Positions 25,109-35,522 are shown, counted from the stretch's first letter. The stretch: 64,000 bases of DNA from Enhygromyxa salina (GCF_002994635.1 NZ_PVNL01000111.1:1-64000); one strand, 5' to 3'. The notes: generated by a model not told the origin, from the letters alone. Translations and numbers: made by a program.

Positions 25109-28100
25109 GTGTTCTCTGCCCAAAGGTGCAAACCCAAGGTCGGGGTCCTCGATCGCCCCGACCTGTTCTCGCCCGTGCAGGTTAAGCTCGCCGACCTCGA
25201 CGGTACCGGGCCCGCGGATCTGATCTACCTCGGGGCCACAGGCTGCACGCTTCGCTACAACCGCGCTGGGAATGGCTTCGCGCCGGCTGACGAGCTCGCC
25301 GGCTTCCCGCCCGGGCACGCCGCCGCGAACGTCGACGTCATCGACCTCGAAGGCCGCGGGACCGCGTGCCTGATCTGGTCGTCCGCGCTCGAGGCCAATC
25401 GCGGTCTGCAGCTTCGCTACATCGATCTGGTCGGGCCACAAAAGCCCAACTTGCTGGTCGAGGTCGACAACAACCGCGGCCTCGTCACCCGCACGCGCTA
25501 CGCCTCGTCCACAACTTTCTACTTGCGCGACCGCCTGGCGGGCCGACCATGGGCGACCTGCCTGCCGTACCCGGTGCAGGTGGTCGATCGCGTCGAGAGC
25601 CACGATCAGATCAGCAAGCAAAAGGCCGTTCGCTACTACGCGTATCACCACGGCTACCACGACGCGCACGAGCGCGAGTTCCGGGGCTTCGGCATGGTCG
25701 AGACCTGGGACACCGAGTCGTTCGAGGCGTTCTCGGACGGGAACTCGAGCTTGTTTGAGTTCGAGTACGCGCCCTCGAACACGGTCGAGGAGAAACTCCA
25801 TCAGCCGCCGGTCTACACCAAGACGTGGCTGCACACGGGGGCCTTCGTGAGCTGGGATCGCGTGTCGGGGATCTTTGCTAGCGAGTACTACGACGGTGAC
25901 GCAAACGCTCACGCTCTGCCCGACACTGCGTGGCCCTCGGGGCTGACGCCCGCTGAGCTGCGCGAGGCTGCTCGGGCGCTTCGTGGCCGGACGCTGCGTA
26001 GTGAGGTCTATGCGCTCGATGGGGACCCGGTCGAGGAGCCGCACCCGTACACGGTCAGCGAGGCCAACTTTCAGATCCTCGCGCTGCAAGGTCGTGGCCC
26101 GCGCGAGCACGACCACGCTGTGTTCTACGTCCACGCGAAGGAGTCGCTCGGGTACACCTACGACCGCGACCCGGCCGACCCTCGGATCGGCCACGATTTC
26201 GTGCTCGAGGTTGATGAATTCGGGACTGCGATCAAGTCCGCTTCGCTGGTCTACCCGCGCCGCGTCTCCACGCCACACAGCGAGCAGACGACTCACCACG
26301 TCGTTGCATCGGAGGCTACGGTTACCCACGACACGACTGACCCCGACCGCCTTCGCCTCGGTGTCCCGCTCGCGTCGAAGTCGTTCGAGGTCGTGGGCGT
26401 CGTGCTCCCAGAGTTGAGTCTACTCGGGTTCGAGGACCTGAAGACCGCCTACGACGGCGCGACCGAGGTCGCCTACACCGAGGACGACGCGCCGCCGGCC
26501 AACACGGTGGAGAAGCGCCTGCTCGGTCACAGTCGCGTCCGCTACTACGCGGATGACCTCAGCGGCATGCTCTCCGAGGGGCAGATCGGTGTGCGGGCGC
26601 TGCCGTACGACACGCTCACGCGTGCGCTCGACGAGGTTCAGTTCGACGCCGTATTCGGCAGCCTCACAAACCCGCCAACGCTGACGCTGATGCAGAACGA
26701 AGGCGGCTACGTGTACGAGGCCGGCCAGAGCGCCGGGACTGGCAGCCTGTGGCTCACGTCGGGTCGCGCCGTGCTCGACGCCAGCAAGTTCTACGTGGCG
26801 ACCTCCTTCATCGACCCATTCGGCAACACCTACGCCTCGACCTTCGACAGCCATGTGCTGCTGCCCGTCTCGGCAACCGACCCGCTGGGCAACGCGGTCA
26901 CGGTCCAAAACGACTATCGCTTGCTGACGGCGTGGGAGGTCACTGATCCAAACGGCAACCGGGGCCAGGTCGCGTTCGACACTCGCGGCGTCGTCGTGAA
27001 ATCTGCAATCATGGGCAAGGTCGGCGACAGCGACGGCGACACCCTCGCCGAACCGACCTCGACTTTCGAGTACGACCTGTTCTCGTTCCGAGACAGCGGC
27101 AATCCCACGTCCAACAAGTCCCGCGTCCGGGTGACCCACGGTGACCCAAACACCGACTGGATTGAGAGCTACAGCTACTTTGGCGGTGCCGGGCAGACGT
27201 TGATGGTCAAGGCGCAGGCCGAACCTGGCCTCGCGCCGGAGCGCGACCAATATGGCGAGCTCGTCCTCGATCAATACGGCGACCCGGTGCTCGTCGACAC
27301 CAGCCCCGTTTTGCGGTGGATCGGCAACGGTCGAACGATCCTCGACAACAAGGGCAACCCCGTGCGTCAGTACGAGCCCTACTATTCCAGCACGCACGAA
27401 TATGAGGACGAGGCCGAGCTCGTCGAGCGCGGTGTCAGCCCGCTGATCCACTACGACGCGATCGGTCGGGTCACCCGCACTGACTTTCCCGACGGGACGT
27501 TCTCCAAGGTCGTCTTCACGCCGTGGGAGTCCGAGCAGTGGGACGCCAACGACACCGTCGTTGACAGCGACTGGTACACGGCGCGCATCGGCTACGTCGG
27601 CGGCGACGTCTACCTGCAGAAGGAGCGCCGCGCCGCCGAGCTCGCGTACGAGCACCGCGAGACGCCGAGCAAGATGGTGTTCGACAGCCTGGGTCGGCCG
27701 TTCTTGGGCATCGAAGATCTCGGCGGCGGGACCACCTTCGAGACAAAGATCGAGCTCGACATCCGCGGGTTGCCCACGCAGATCAGCGATGCTCGCGGCA
27801 ACATCGCCGAAGCGCGAACGCATGGCATCTTGGGTCAGGTGCTCGAGACCACGAGCGCAGACGCGGGGGATCGGCAGGCGCTGACGACGATCCTCGGTGA
27901 GCCGCTGCGCGCGTGGGATGCCAAGGACCAGTGCGCTCGCGTGACCTACGATGCCCTGCGGCGGCCTGTCGACGGTTACGTCCAGCCCGCGGTCGGCAGC
28001 GAGATCTTGCTGTCACGGGTGATCTACGGTGAAGCGCTCGGAAGCCCGCAGGCCACCAACCATCGTGGCCGTGTGTACCGATCCTACGACGGCGGCGGCG

Positions 28101-30727
28101 AAGCGACCACGCCCGGGTTCGACTTCAAAGGACTCCCGACGTCAGCCGAGCTCAAGTTGTTGCTCGACCCCACGGCAAAAAACGACTGGACAGTGCTGGT
28201 CAACCAGAACACTATCGCAACCATGGCGACCGCCGCCGCGCCCTCGCTCGAGACGACCGTGTACACGTCGTCGAGCACCCACGACGCGCTCGGCCGGGTC
28301 CTGACCGCGATCACGCCCGACGGCTCGGAGGTCGCGTACACCTACAACCAGCGCGGCGCGCTGAAGACCGTCGACTGCAAGCACCGCGGCGCGCTCACGT
28401 CGACGCCCGTGGTCGCGGAGATCACGTACGACGTCCGCGGCCGGCGAGAGTCGATCACCCACGCCGCCAACTCCACAACGACCAGCTACAGCTACGACCC
28501 GCTGAACTTCCGCCTGCGCGCGATCGAGACCACCCGCGCGAGCGACAGCAAGAAGCTGCAGGGTCTCCACTATCACCACGATCCAGTCGGCAACGTCACG
28601 GACATCCGCGACGACGCGCAGCAGACGGTCTATTTCCAAAACGCGATCGTCGAGGCAGCGAACAGCTACACGTACGACGCACTCTACCGGCTGGTCGAGG
28701 CGACCGGCCGCGAGCACGCCACGCAGGGCACGGCGCAGCGGAGTTCGACGCAGCTGCTGCCGGACAGCAGCGCGGTGCCGATGGCGAACGACCCCAACGC
28801 GCTGCGGCGGTACACGCAGAGCTACACCTACGACGCCGTGGGCAACCTCGAGACGGTCGTCCACGCGCCGGCGAGCGGGACGGGCTGGACGCGGCGGTAC
28901 CAGTACCGGACCGACGGCAACCGGCTCGTGGGCACCAGCGCCCCCGGGGACTCGGCCGGGGCGCTCTACACGAACACGGCCACGTACAGCCACACCTACC
29001 CGCACGACGAGCACGGCAACTTCACCGCGATGCCGCACATGTCGGCGATGGCGTGGGACGAGCTCGACCAGCTGCATCAGTGCACGGTGGGGTCGCAGGA
29101 GGTGTACTTCCAGTACGCGGGCGGGCAGCGGGTCCGCAAGTATGTGGAGCACGCGGGAGCGACGACCGAAGAGCGCATCTACCTGGGCAGCTTCGAGCTG
29201 TACCGCAAGCGTGTCAACGGCGCGCTGGTCAACGGCACGCTGAAGGAGGAGTGGGAGTCGCTGCACGTCAGCGACGACACCGGGCGGATCTTGCTGGTCG
29301 AGACGCACACGGTGGACGACGGCGACGTCGTTGGGAGCCCGACGGGGATCTGGCGGTTTCAGCTGAGCAACCACCTGGGCTCGGCGGCGACGGAGGTGAC
29401 GGAGACGGGGGCGATCATTTCTTACGAGGAATACCACCCCTACGGGACCAGCGCGTATCGACTGCAGAACAGCCAAATCGACGTGCCCCTCAAGCGGTAC
29501 CGCTATACGGGAATGGAGCGGGACGAGGAGACCGGGCTCGGGTATCACTCGGCGCGATACTATGCGCCGTGGCTGGGGCGATGGACGGCGTCGGACCCGA
29601 TCGGGCTATCGGCGGGAGTCAATCGATACGGGTACACAAATTGCAACCCAATACGTTTTGCGGACCCTACCGGAACAAGTCCCCCAGATGCAGAACCAGA
29701 GGCTCAAGTTGTCCACGTCAATGATAGGCGTGCCAGTCTAAGGAGCCGTGAGACTGCGCTTAGGCGAGACGAGGCCCAGGTGGCGGCTGCTGATGCGGCT
29801 AATGAGCAGGCACTCCGGGAGTTGGGTCCAAAAGGGCTTGCCGAGCCGAATTTAGATCGAGTGCTCGTCCGGGACTTGCTCGATACGGCCGCGGGCATCG
29901 ACGCAGGCGAACGCGACATCGCTGACCGCAGGGCCGAGCTGGAACAGGACTGGGCGAGGTTGCAAGCAGATGAGGCGGTGGCTGCCAGGTTTGCAACCGC
30001 AGAAAGGGCCGTAAACATCGCAGGAGCGATCACGCTGGGGGTCTACGGCACAATAGTGGCGGCGCCATACGTCGCTGGTGCTGCTCGATGGGCCTACTCA
30101 AACCCAGCTGCAGCCGCTGAATTGGCCGAAGGACTATTGTTCCCTGCCGGTATCGAAGTCACGGGAGGCATTGGCTTCGGTATAATGGCAGCCGCCAAAA
30201 CGGGGCCGCGGCTGCTGGCTGCTGGGGAGGATGTAGTCCGACATCTAGACAACTTCTCGAATGTCCGCTTCGCGGATGAAGTGGCGGATGTCCGCTTCGC
30301 GGATGAAGCGGCGGATGGTGCATCGGCTGTAACTGGGCCACGTGGATCGCGAACTGCGATTAACCCGAACGACTCACCCGAGAACATTCTTGCTCTCACG
30401 CGCGAAAACGAGTCTGCGGACGTTTTGGCGAGTAAGGGCTATGATGTCGTGCAGAACCCTACTGTATCGGGGCCGAAGAACCCCGATTACCGTATCAACG
30501 GAGAAATCTATGATAACTACGCTCCCACAACCGCGAGTTCAAGGAACATTTGGTCGACTGTCCTGGGCAAAGTGGAGGACGAGCAGGCCAATCGGCTGGT
30601 CCTCAACCTCGACGACAGCGCCGTTAAACTGGATGATTTGGCAAAACAATTCCAAACCTGGGCGATTCCCGGCCTCGTGGAGGTGTTGGTCGTTCGGAAT
30701 GGAAGCGTCTCTCGACTTTGGCCATGA
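25109..30727 (+). CDS. TcB/SpvB-like Rhs toxin with CdiA-C tRNase-type tip
   Basis: An 1,872-residue protein, the longest in the window. The N-terminal part carries TcdB/SpvB middle-domain features (KLADLDGTGPADLIYLG, REFRGFGMVETWDTE), but the SpvB N-terminal region expected before it is missing. The YD-repeat core occupies about residues 1026-1505 and ends with the DPIGL signature. The tip contains a coiled, charged segment, a hydrophobic stretch, and a last domain of about 105 residues beginning RENESADVLASKGYDVVQNP, with PDYRINGEIYDNYAP and QANRLVLNL. That matches the CdiA_C (PD-(D/E)XK tRNase) pattern. GTG 25109 is the first start; the junction ATG 25087 is out of frame. Confidence 0.8.
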   Translation: MFSAQRCKPKVGVLDRPDLFSPVQVKLADLDGTGPADLIYLGATGCTLRYNRAGNGFAPADELAGFPPGHAAANVDVIDLEGRGTACLIWSSALEANRGLQLRYIDLVGPQKPNLLVEVDNNRGLVTRTRYASSTTFYLRDRLAGRPWATCLPYPVQVVDRVESHDQISKQKAVRYYAYHHGYHDAHEREFRGFGMVETWDTESFEAFSDGNSSLFEFEYAPSNTVEEKLHQPPVYTKTWLHTGAFVSWDRVSGIFASEYYDGDANAHALPDTAWPSGLTPAELREAARALRGRTLRSEVYALDGDPVEEPHPYTVSEANFQILALQGRGPREHDHAVFYVHAKESLGYTYDRDPADPRIGHDFVLEVDEFGTAIKSASLVYPRRVSTPHSEQTTHHVVASEATVTHDTTDPDRLRLGVPLASKSFEVVGVVLPELSLLGFEDLKTAYDGATEVAYTEDDAPPANTVEKRLLGHSRVRYYADDLSGMLSEGQIGVRALPYDTLTRALDEVQFDAVFGSLTNPPTLTLMQNEGGYVYEAGQSAGTGSLWLTSGRAVLDASKFYVATSFIDPFGNTYASTFDSHVLLPVSATDPLGNAVTVQNDYRLLTAWEVTDPNGNRGQVAFDTRGVVVKSAIMGKVGDSDGDTLAEPTSTFEYDLFSFRDSGNPTSNKSRVRVTHGDPNTDWIESYSYFGGAGQTLMVKAQAEPGLAPERDQYGELVLDQYGDPVLVDTSPVLRWIGNGRTILDNKGNPVRQYEPYYSSTHEYEDEAELVERGVSPLIHYDAIGRVTRTDFPDGTFSKVVFTPWESEQWDANDTVVDSDWYTARIGYVGGDVYLQKERRAAELAYEHRETPSKMVFDSLGRPFLGIEDLGGGTTFETKIELDIRGLPTQISDARGNIAEARTHGILGQVLETTSADAGDRQALTTILGEPLRAWDAKDQCARVTYDALRRPVDGYVQPAVGSEILLSRVIYGEALGSPQATNHRGRVYRSYDGGGEATTPGFDFKGLPTSAELKLLLDPTAKNDWTVLVNQNTIATMATAAAPSLETTVYTSSSTHDALGRVLTAITPDGSEVAYTYNQRGALKTVDCKHRGALTSTPVVAEITYDVRGRRESITHAANSTTTSYSYDPLNFRLRAIETTRASDSKKLQGLHYHHDPVGNVTDIRDDAQQTVYFQNAIVEAANSYTYDALYRLVEATGREHATQGTAQRSSTQLLPDSSAVPMANDPNALRRYTQSYTYDAVGNLETVVHAPASGTGWTRRYQYRTDGNRLVGTSAPGDSAGALYTNTATYSHTYPHDEHGNFTAMPHMSAMAWDELDQLHQCTVGSQEVYFQYAGGQRVRKYVEHAGATTEERIYLGSFELYRKRVNGALVNGTLKEEWESLHVSDDTGRILLVETHTVDDGDVVGSPTGIWRFQLSNHLGSAATEVTETGAIISYEEYHPYGTSAYRLQNSQIDVPLKRYRYTGMERDEETGLGYHSARYYAPWLGRWTASDPIGLSAGVNRYGYTNCNPIRFADPTGTSPPDAEPEAQVVHVNDRRASLRSRETALRRDEAQVAAADAANEQALRELGPKGLAEPNLDRVLVRDLLDTAAGIDAGERDIADRRAELEQDWARLQADEAVAARFATAERAVNIAGAITLGVYGTIVAAPYVAGAARWAYSNPAAAAELAEGLLFPAGIEVTGGIGFGIMAAAKTGPRLLAAGEDVVRHLDNFSNVRFADEVADVRFADEAADGASAVTGPRGSRTAINPNDSPENILALTRENESADVLASKGYDVVQNPTVSGPKNPDYRINGEIYDNYAPTTASSRNIWSTVLGKVEDEQANRLVLNLDDSAVKLDDLAKQFQTWAIPGLVEVLVVRNGSVSRLWP
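28184..29623 (+). repeat. Rhs core repeat, copy C
   Basis: 1,440-bp core copy inside the long Rhs gene; it aligns without gaps to copies B and D. Confidence 0.9.
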
Positions 30728-30735
30728 GGTAACCG

Positions 30736-31182
30736 ATGGCCATTGAGTACACATTATACATCGACACCGAGTGCGCTCTCCCGCGCCTTCGGGAGAGCGT
30801 GTGTGCCTGTATCCGGGATGAATCCGACATGTCACCTACTGGCACCCTCACATTCTCGGGAGAGAAGCTGCTTGGCACGGTGTCGGCCGTCAATGAGGTG
30901 ACTCGACAGTTCGTTAGCGAGGATTTTTCTTTCAACGCTCGAGCACGAGTGACCTTTCGTCTGGACAAGTTCGCGCTGGCTGACTCGCAAGACTCGCTGG
31001 TCCGATGTGTTGCTGCAGTGTTGGCCGCCGATCCCAGTGATGCGATTTTGCTGTTTAATGGGGAGACGGTTGTGCTGCGGCGGCGAGGTAGCGACTTGGT
31101 TCTGCGGGAGGGTTTCGGCCCTTGGACTTCCGCGCGTCTCCAGCCGCTAGGCCGTTCCTACCGCATCGGGCCAATCGAATAA
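30736..31182 (+). CDS. SitI3-like immunity protein
   Basis: A 148-residue soluble protein starting MAIEYTLYIDTE, a pattern I associate with the SitI3 immunity family of myxobacteria (tentative). It starts 8 bp after the stop of the tRNase-tipped Rhs gene, and a GAGGT ribosome site lies in that gap, so translation is likely coupled. By position and size it is the cognate immunity protein that would bind and block the CdiA-C-type nuclease domain. No membrane segment or signal is present, fitting a cytoplasmic antitoxin. Confidence 0.7.
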   Translation: MAIEYTLYIDTECALPRLRESVCACIRDESDMSPTGTLTFSGEKLLGTVSAVNEVTRQFVSEDFSFNARARVTFRLDKFALADSQDSLVRCVAAVLAADPSDAILLFNGETVVLRRRGSDLVLREGFGPWTSARLQPLGRSYRIGPIE

Positions 31183-31317
31183 CTCCGCTCGAGGTAGCGA
31201 TCCACGAGAGTAATCCCGCCGAGAGTAATTTCGGGCGGGATCGACGAATCACGTTTCATCGTGGTCCGCCCCCAGCGACGACGCCCGCATCGACTTCTAG
31301 CTGATGTCGACGATGGT

Positions 31318-31435
31318 CGGGGCGTGGCTTCCGAGGTCACCGTCGTTCACGACATCAGCGATCCCGATCGCCTGCGCCTCGGCGTTCCGCTCGCGTCGCT
31401 GATCTGCGTCGCCCCGTCGACGCCTACGTCCAGCG
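31318..31435 (+). pseudogene. Rhs/TcB remnant left of the IS element
   Basis: Two scraps of the long Rhs gene are joined: a block equal to EVTVVHDISDPDRLRLGVPLAS (compare codons near 26311-26380) followed directly, in another frame, by LRRPVDAYVQ (compare codons near 27955-27985). About 1.6 kb found between these in the long gene is missing. The IS21-family element is inserted right after this segment. Confidence 0.75.
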
Positions 31436-31486
31436 TGATCGACGACATTTATTTTTGCCGGTCGACGACAACTAGAACTGCCGGTG
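31436..31486 (+). repeat. IS21 left terminal repeat
   Basis: Left end with two TGCCGGT sites (31456 and 31479, 23 bp apart). It matches the reverse complement of 33863-33913. Confidence 0.8.
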
Positions 31487-31534
31487 CAGGCCAGCCAATC
31501 GCGCGTGCGACGCTGGGGCTCAGGAGCCCACAGC

Positions 31535-33025
31535 GTGGTCACGGACGAACAAGTACGGCTGCTCAGGAGCAAGATGAACGAAGGCAAAACACAGGAGACC
31601 GCCGCAGCAGCGGCCGGGATGAGCGTGCGAACGGCACGCAAGTGGCAGAGGGGCTCGCTGCCGTCTCAAACCGAGGCGTCACCACGTGACTGGCGAACTC
31701 GCAAGGACCCCTTTGAGGGCGTCTGGGAAGCCAAGATCGAACCACTGCTCGAAGCCGACACCGGCGCCGAGCTCGAAGCCAAGACGCTGATGCAGCTGCT
31801 CGTCGACGCTGATCCAGAGCGATTCTCGATCGGTCAACTGCGAACCATGCAGCGACGCGTCCGGGACTGGCGAGCGTTGCGCGGCCCCGAGAAGGGGGTT
31901 TACTTCGAGCAGGAGCATCCGCCGGGCAAGGAGGCGGGACTCGACTTCACCTCCGGCAACAGCCTCGGCGTGACGGTCGGTGGTCAACCCTTCATGCACC
32001 TGCTCTTCGAGTTCGTGCTGATTGCGAGCACGTGGACGTGGGCCTGCGTCGCGTTCTCGGAGAGCTTCGAGGCGCTGGTCGAGGGACTACAGCGAGCCCT
32101 GTGGACGCTCGGAGGCGTGCCACGGCAACTGGTCCTCGACAAAATGTCGGCGGCCACTCACGACCTCCAGAAGGGCCGCGGTCGCGGCCTCAACAAGCGC
32201 TTCGGTGACGTGTGTGATCACTTGGGCTTCAAGAAGGTCAGGCGGATCAACGTCAGGAAGGCGCACGAGAATGGCGCGGTGGAGGTCCGTCATCGGCGCA
32301 CCAAGAGCCTGATCCGACAGGCGCTGATCCTCCGCGGCAGCAAAGACTTCGAGAGCGCGGCCGAGTACGAGTGCTTCGTTCAACGAACGCTCGAGCACGA
32401 CCACAACCGCCACATCGAAGGCCGACTGCTCGAAGAGCGCGCTCATCTCGATCCGCTCCCGATTCAGCCGGTTCCGACCTACACAGTCGAGACGCCGAAG
32501 GTCCGACGCTGGAGCACGGTCAGGGTCCGCTGCCGGATCTACTCGGTGCCGTCTCGACTGATCGGCCACCAGGTCGAGATCCGGGTGTACCCGAACACGA
32601 TCGAGCTGCGCTACCGCAACGAGCTCGTCGAGGTCTTCCCGCGGCTGCGAGGAGAACTCAATCACAGGATCGACTCTCGCCATGTGATCGCGTCGCTGGT
32701 GCGCAAGCCCGGAGCCTTCGCGAACTACCGCTTCCGCGAAGAGCTGTATCCGACGCTGACTTTCCGTCGAGCCTACGACGCGCTGGTGGCCGCGCACGGA
32801 GATCGTGCCGACGTCGAGTACGTCCGGATCCTGCACTTGTCGGCGAAGACCATGGAGGCCGATGTCGAGGCCGCGCTCGTGCGACTGCTCGAAGCTCGTG
32901 GTGGTCGCTTCGACTACGCCGCCGTCGAGGCGCAGGTACGACCGCGAGAGTCGGAGTTGCCGGTGATCAACATACCGAGCCCGACGCTCGAGGACTACGA
33001 CGCCCTAATCGGAGGTGCCGCGTGA
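31535..33025 (+). CDS. istA: IS21 transposase IstA
   Basis: A 496-residue transposase. An N-terminal helix-turn-helix (EGKTQETAAAAAGMSVRTARKW split over about residues 12-35) binds the ends. The catalytic DDE core has Asp in EAGLDFTSG, Asp in LVLDKMSAA and Glu in KAHENGAVE. A C-terminal beta-rich domain follows (RVRCRIYSVPSRLIG). GTG 31535 is chosen because AGGAG lies eight bases upstream; the frame is open to GTG 31484 but that start lies in the terminal repeat. The stop overlaps the istB start. All catalytic positions are intact, so the element may be active. Confidence 0.9.
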   Translation: MVTDEQVRLLRSKMNEGKTQETAAAAAGMSVRTARKWQRGSLPSQTEASPRDWRTRKDPFEGVWEAKIEPLLEADTGAELEAKTLMQLLVDADPERFSIGQLRTMQRRVRDWRALRGPEKGVYFEQEHPPGKEAGLDFTSGNSLGVTVGGQPFMHLLFEFVLIASTWTWACVAFSESFEALVEGLQRALWTLGGVPRQLVLDKMSAATHDLQKGRGRGLNKRFGDVCDHLGFKKVRRINVRKAHENGAVEVRHRRTKSLIRQALILRGSKDFESAAEYECFVQRTLEHDHNRHIEGRLLEERAHLDPLPIQPVPTYTVETPKVRRWSTVRVRCRIYSVPSRLIGHQVEIRVYPNTIELRYRNELVEVFPRLRGELNHRIDSRHVIASLVRKPGAFANYRFREELYPTLTFRRAYDALVAAHGDRADVEYVRILHLSAKTMEADVEAALVRLLEARGGRFDYAAVEAQVRPRESELPVINIPSPTLEDYDALIGGAA

Positions 33026-33780
33026 GCAGGCGAACCGCAAACCACGCCGAGCTGATCAGCGAGCTTCTGCGCAGTTTCAAGCTGACGGCCGCGGCTGAGG
33101 AACTCGTGCCACGCTTGGTCACCGCCGGCCATGACCAAGCGCTGGCGACGATCGCCGAAGTCCTCGGTCTCGAGGAGGATGCCCGACACGAGCGTCGTGT
33201 GCAGCGGCTGCGTCGGGCCTCGAAGCTGCCCGAAGGCAAGACCTTCGAGACCTTCGACGAAAAGCGGCTCGGCCAGCCAGTGCTCCGCAAGATCCGGGAG
33301 CTCGAGAGCGGCGCCTTCCTTGACGAGGCGATCAATGTCCTCGGCTTCGGATTGCCGGGCGTCGGCAAGAGCCACCTGCTCGCGGCCCTCGGTCACGTGC
33401 TCGTGTCTCAGGGCCGCTCTGTGCTTTGGACACCGACCTACTCGCTGGTCCAGGAGCTGCTCGCCGCCAAGCGGGATCTCGTGCTGCCGAGGAAGCTGCG
33501 CAAGCTCGACAACTTCGAGCTCGTGATCCTCGACGACATTGGCTACGTGAACCAGTCGCCCGAAGAAGCCGAGGTGCTCTTCACCCTGCTGGCCGAACGC
33601 TACGAGCGGCGGTCGACCGCGCTGACGAGCAACCTGGTCTTCAGCGAATGGGATCGGATCTTCAAGAACAAGATGGCGACTTCGGCCGCGATCGATCGCC
33701 TGGTCCACCACTCGGTGGTCCTGGAATTCGACGTGCCGAGCTACCGGACCGAGAAGGCCAAGAGCAAGAAGAAAGACTGA
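33022..33780 (+). CDS. istB: IS21 helper ATPase IstB
   Basis: A 252-residue AAA+ ATPase that assists IstA in target capture. Walker A is GLPGVGKS (residues 110-117) and Walker B is VILDDIG (about 168-174). Arg-rich sensor segments follow (LTSNLVFSEWDRIF). The GTG start overlaps the istA stop in GTGA, with GGAGG six bases upstream, so translation is coupled. A Lys-rich C-terminus ends the protein. Length is normal for the family. Confidence 0.9.
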   Translation: MSRRTANHAELISELLRSFKLTAAAEELVPRLVTAGHDQALATIAEVLGLEEDARHERRVQRLRRASKLPEGKTFETFDEKRLGQPVLRKIRELESGAFLDEAINVLGFGLPGVGKSHLLAALGHVLVSQGRSVLWTPTYSLVQELLAAKRDLVLPRKLRKLDNFELVILDDIGYVNQSPEEAEVLFTLLAERYERRSTALTSNLVFSEWDRIFKNKMATSAAIDRLVHHSVVLEFDVPSYRTEKAKSKKKD

Positions 33781-33862
33781 CGATCATGGATGGGCTGCGA
33801 CCAGGCTCGAACGACAACTACCCCGCGCGCGTGGTCGCCGTGGGCGAGGTGAGCAAGTCCCG

Positions 33863-33913
33863 CACCGGCAAATGTAAATGTCGCTGACCGGCAAATTTAA
33901 TTGACGTCGAACA
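33863..33913 (+). repeat. IS21 right terminal repeat
   Basis: Right end with two ACCGGCA sites 23 bp apart, mirroring the left end; it terminates GTCGAACA before the CCAGCG duplication. Confidence 0.8.
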
Positions 33914-34121
33914 CCAGCGTGCGGTCGGCAGCGAGATCCTGCTCTCGCGCACAATTTACGGCGAAGCTTTCGCCAGCCCACACACCACCAACCACCGTGG
34001 TCGCGCCTACCGAAGCTACAGTGGCGGCGGCCAATCCACCTCGTCCGAGCTTCAACTCCTGCTCGACCCCACCGCCAAAACCGACTGGACAGCGATCGCC
34101 AACCAGAACACTATCGCAACC
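33914..34121 (+). pseudogene. in-frame Rhs sequence right of the IS element
   Basis: Codons read QRAVGSEILLSRTIYGEAFAS and continue in frame into the core copy D, matching codons near 27988-28215 of the long Rhs gene. There is no ATG, GTG or TTG start in this frame between the IS end and 34122, so it is probably untranslated unless the IS provides a start. Confidence 0.7.
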
Positions 34122-35522
34122 ATGGCGACCGCCGCCGCGCCCTCGCTCGAGACGACCGTGTACACGTCGTCGAGCACCCACGACGCGCTCGGCCGGGTCC
34201 TGACCGCGATCTCGCCCGACGGCTCCGAGGTCGCCTACGCCTACAACGAGCGCGGCGCGCTGAAGACCGTCGACTGCAAGCACCGCGGCGCGCTCACGTC
34301 CACGCCCGTGGTCGCGGAGATCACGTACGACGTCCGCGGCCGGCGAGAGTCGATCACCCACGCCGCCAACTCGACGACGACCAGCTACAGCTACGACCCG
34401 CTGAACTTCCGCCTGCGCGCGATCGAGACCACCCGCGCGAGCGACAGCAAGAAGCTGCAGGGTCTCCACTATCACCATGATCCAGTCGGCAACGTCACGG
34501 ACATCCGCGACGACGCGCAGCAGACGGTCTATTTCCAGAACGCGATCGTCGAGGCAGCGAACAGCTACACCTACGACGCGCTCTACCGGCTGGTCGAGGC
34601 GACCGGCCGCGAGCACGCCACGCAGGGCACGGCGCAGCGGAGCTCGACGCAGCTGCTGCCGGACAGCAGCGCGGTGCCGATGGCGAACGACCCCAACGCG
34701 CTGCGGCGGTACACGCAGAGCTACACCTACGACGCCGTGGGCAACCTCGAGACGGTCGTCCACGCGCCGGCGAGCGGGACGGGCTGGACGCGGCGGTACC
34801 AGTACCGCGAAGACGGCAACCGGCTCGTGGGCACCAGCGCCCCCGGCGACTCGGCCGGGGCGCTCTACACGAACACGGCAACGTACAGTCACACCTACCC
34901 GCACGACGAGCACGGCAACTTCACCGCGATGCCGCACATGTCGACGATGGCGTGGGACGAGCTCGACCAGCTGCACCACTGCACGGTGGGGTCGCAGGAG
35001 GTGTACTTCCAGTTCGCGGGCGGGCAGCGGGTCCGCAAGTATGTGGAGCACGCGGGAGCGACGACCGAAGAGCGCATCTACCTGGGTAGCTTCGAGCTGT
35101 ACCGCAAGCGTGTCAACGGCGCGCTGGTCAACGGGACGCTGAAGGAGGAGTGGGAGTCGCTGCACGTCAGCGACGACACCGGGCGGATCTTGCTGGTCGA
35201 GACGCACACGGTGGACGACGGCGACGTCGTTGGGAGCCCGACGGGGATCTGGCGGTTTCAGCTGAGCAACCACCTCGGCTCAGCGGCGACGGAGGTCAGC
35301 GAGACGGGGGCGGTGATCTCGTACGAGGAGTACCACCCCTACGGCACGAGCGCGTATCGGCTGGTCGACAGCCAGATCGACGTACCGGCGAAGCGGTACC
35401 GCTACACGGGGATGGAGCGGGACGAAGAGACGGGGCTTGGGTACCACACGGCGCGGTATTATGCGCCGTGGTTGGGGCGGTGGACGGCGAGCGATCCTAT
35501 CGGTCTGAGTGGCGGCATCAAT
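34083..35522 (+). repeat. Rhs core repeat, copy D
   Basis: 1,440-bp core copy directly downstream of the IS-interrupted segment; gap-free with copies B and C. Confidence 0.9.

Larger units (their letters stand above)
31436..33913 (+). mobile_element. IS21-family insertion sequence, intact
   Basis: 2,478 bp, beginning TGATCGACG and ending CGTCGAACA, so the ends are imperfect inverted repeats. It is flanked by a direct repeat CCAGCG (31430-31435 and 33914-33919), a 6-bp target duplication. The Rhs reading frame LRRPVDAYVQ / QRAVGSEILL resumes across the element. It carries istA and istB with a four-base overlap. Each end holds two TGCCGGT repeats 23 bp apart, as expected for IS21 transposase sites. 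Confidence 0.92.

Noticed and set aside
25087..25185. Start of the long Rhs gene at the junction ATG
   Set aside because: That frame stops after about 33 codons (at 25185) and is not in phase with the Rhs frame, so GTG 25109 was used.
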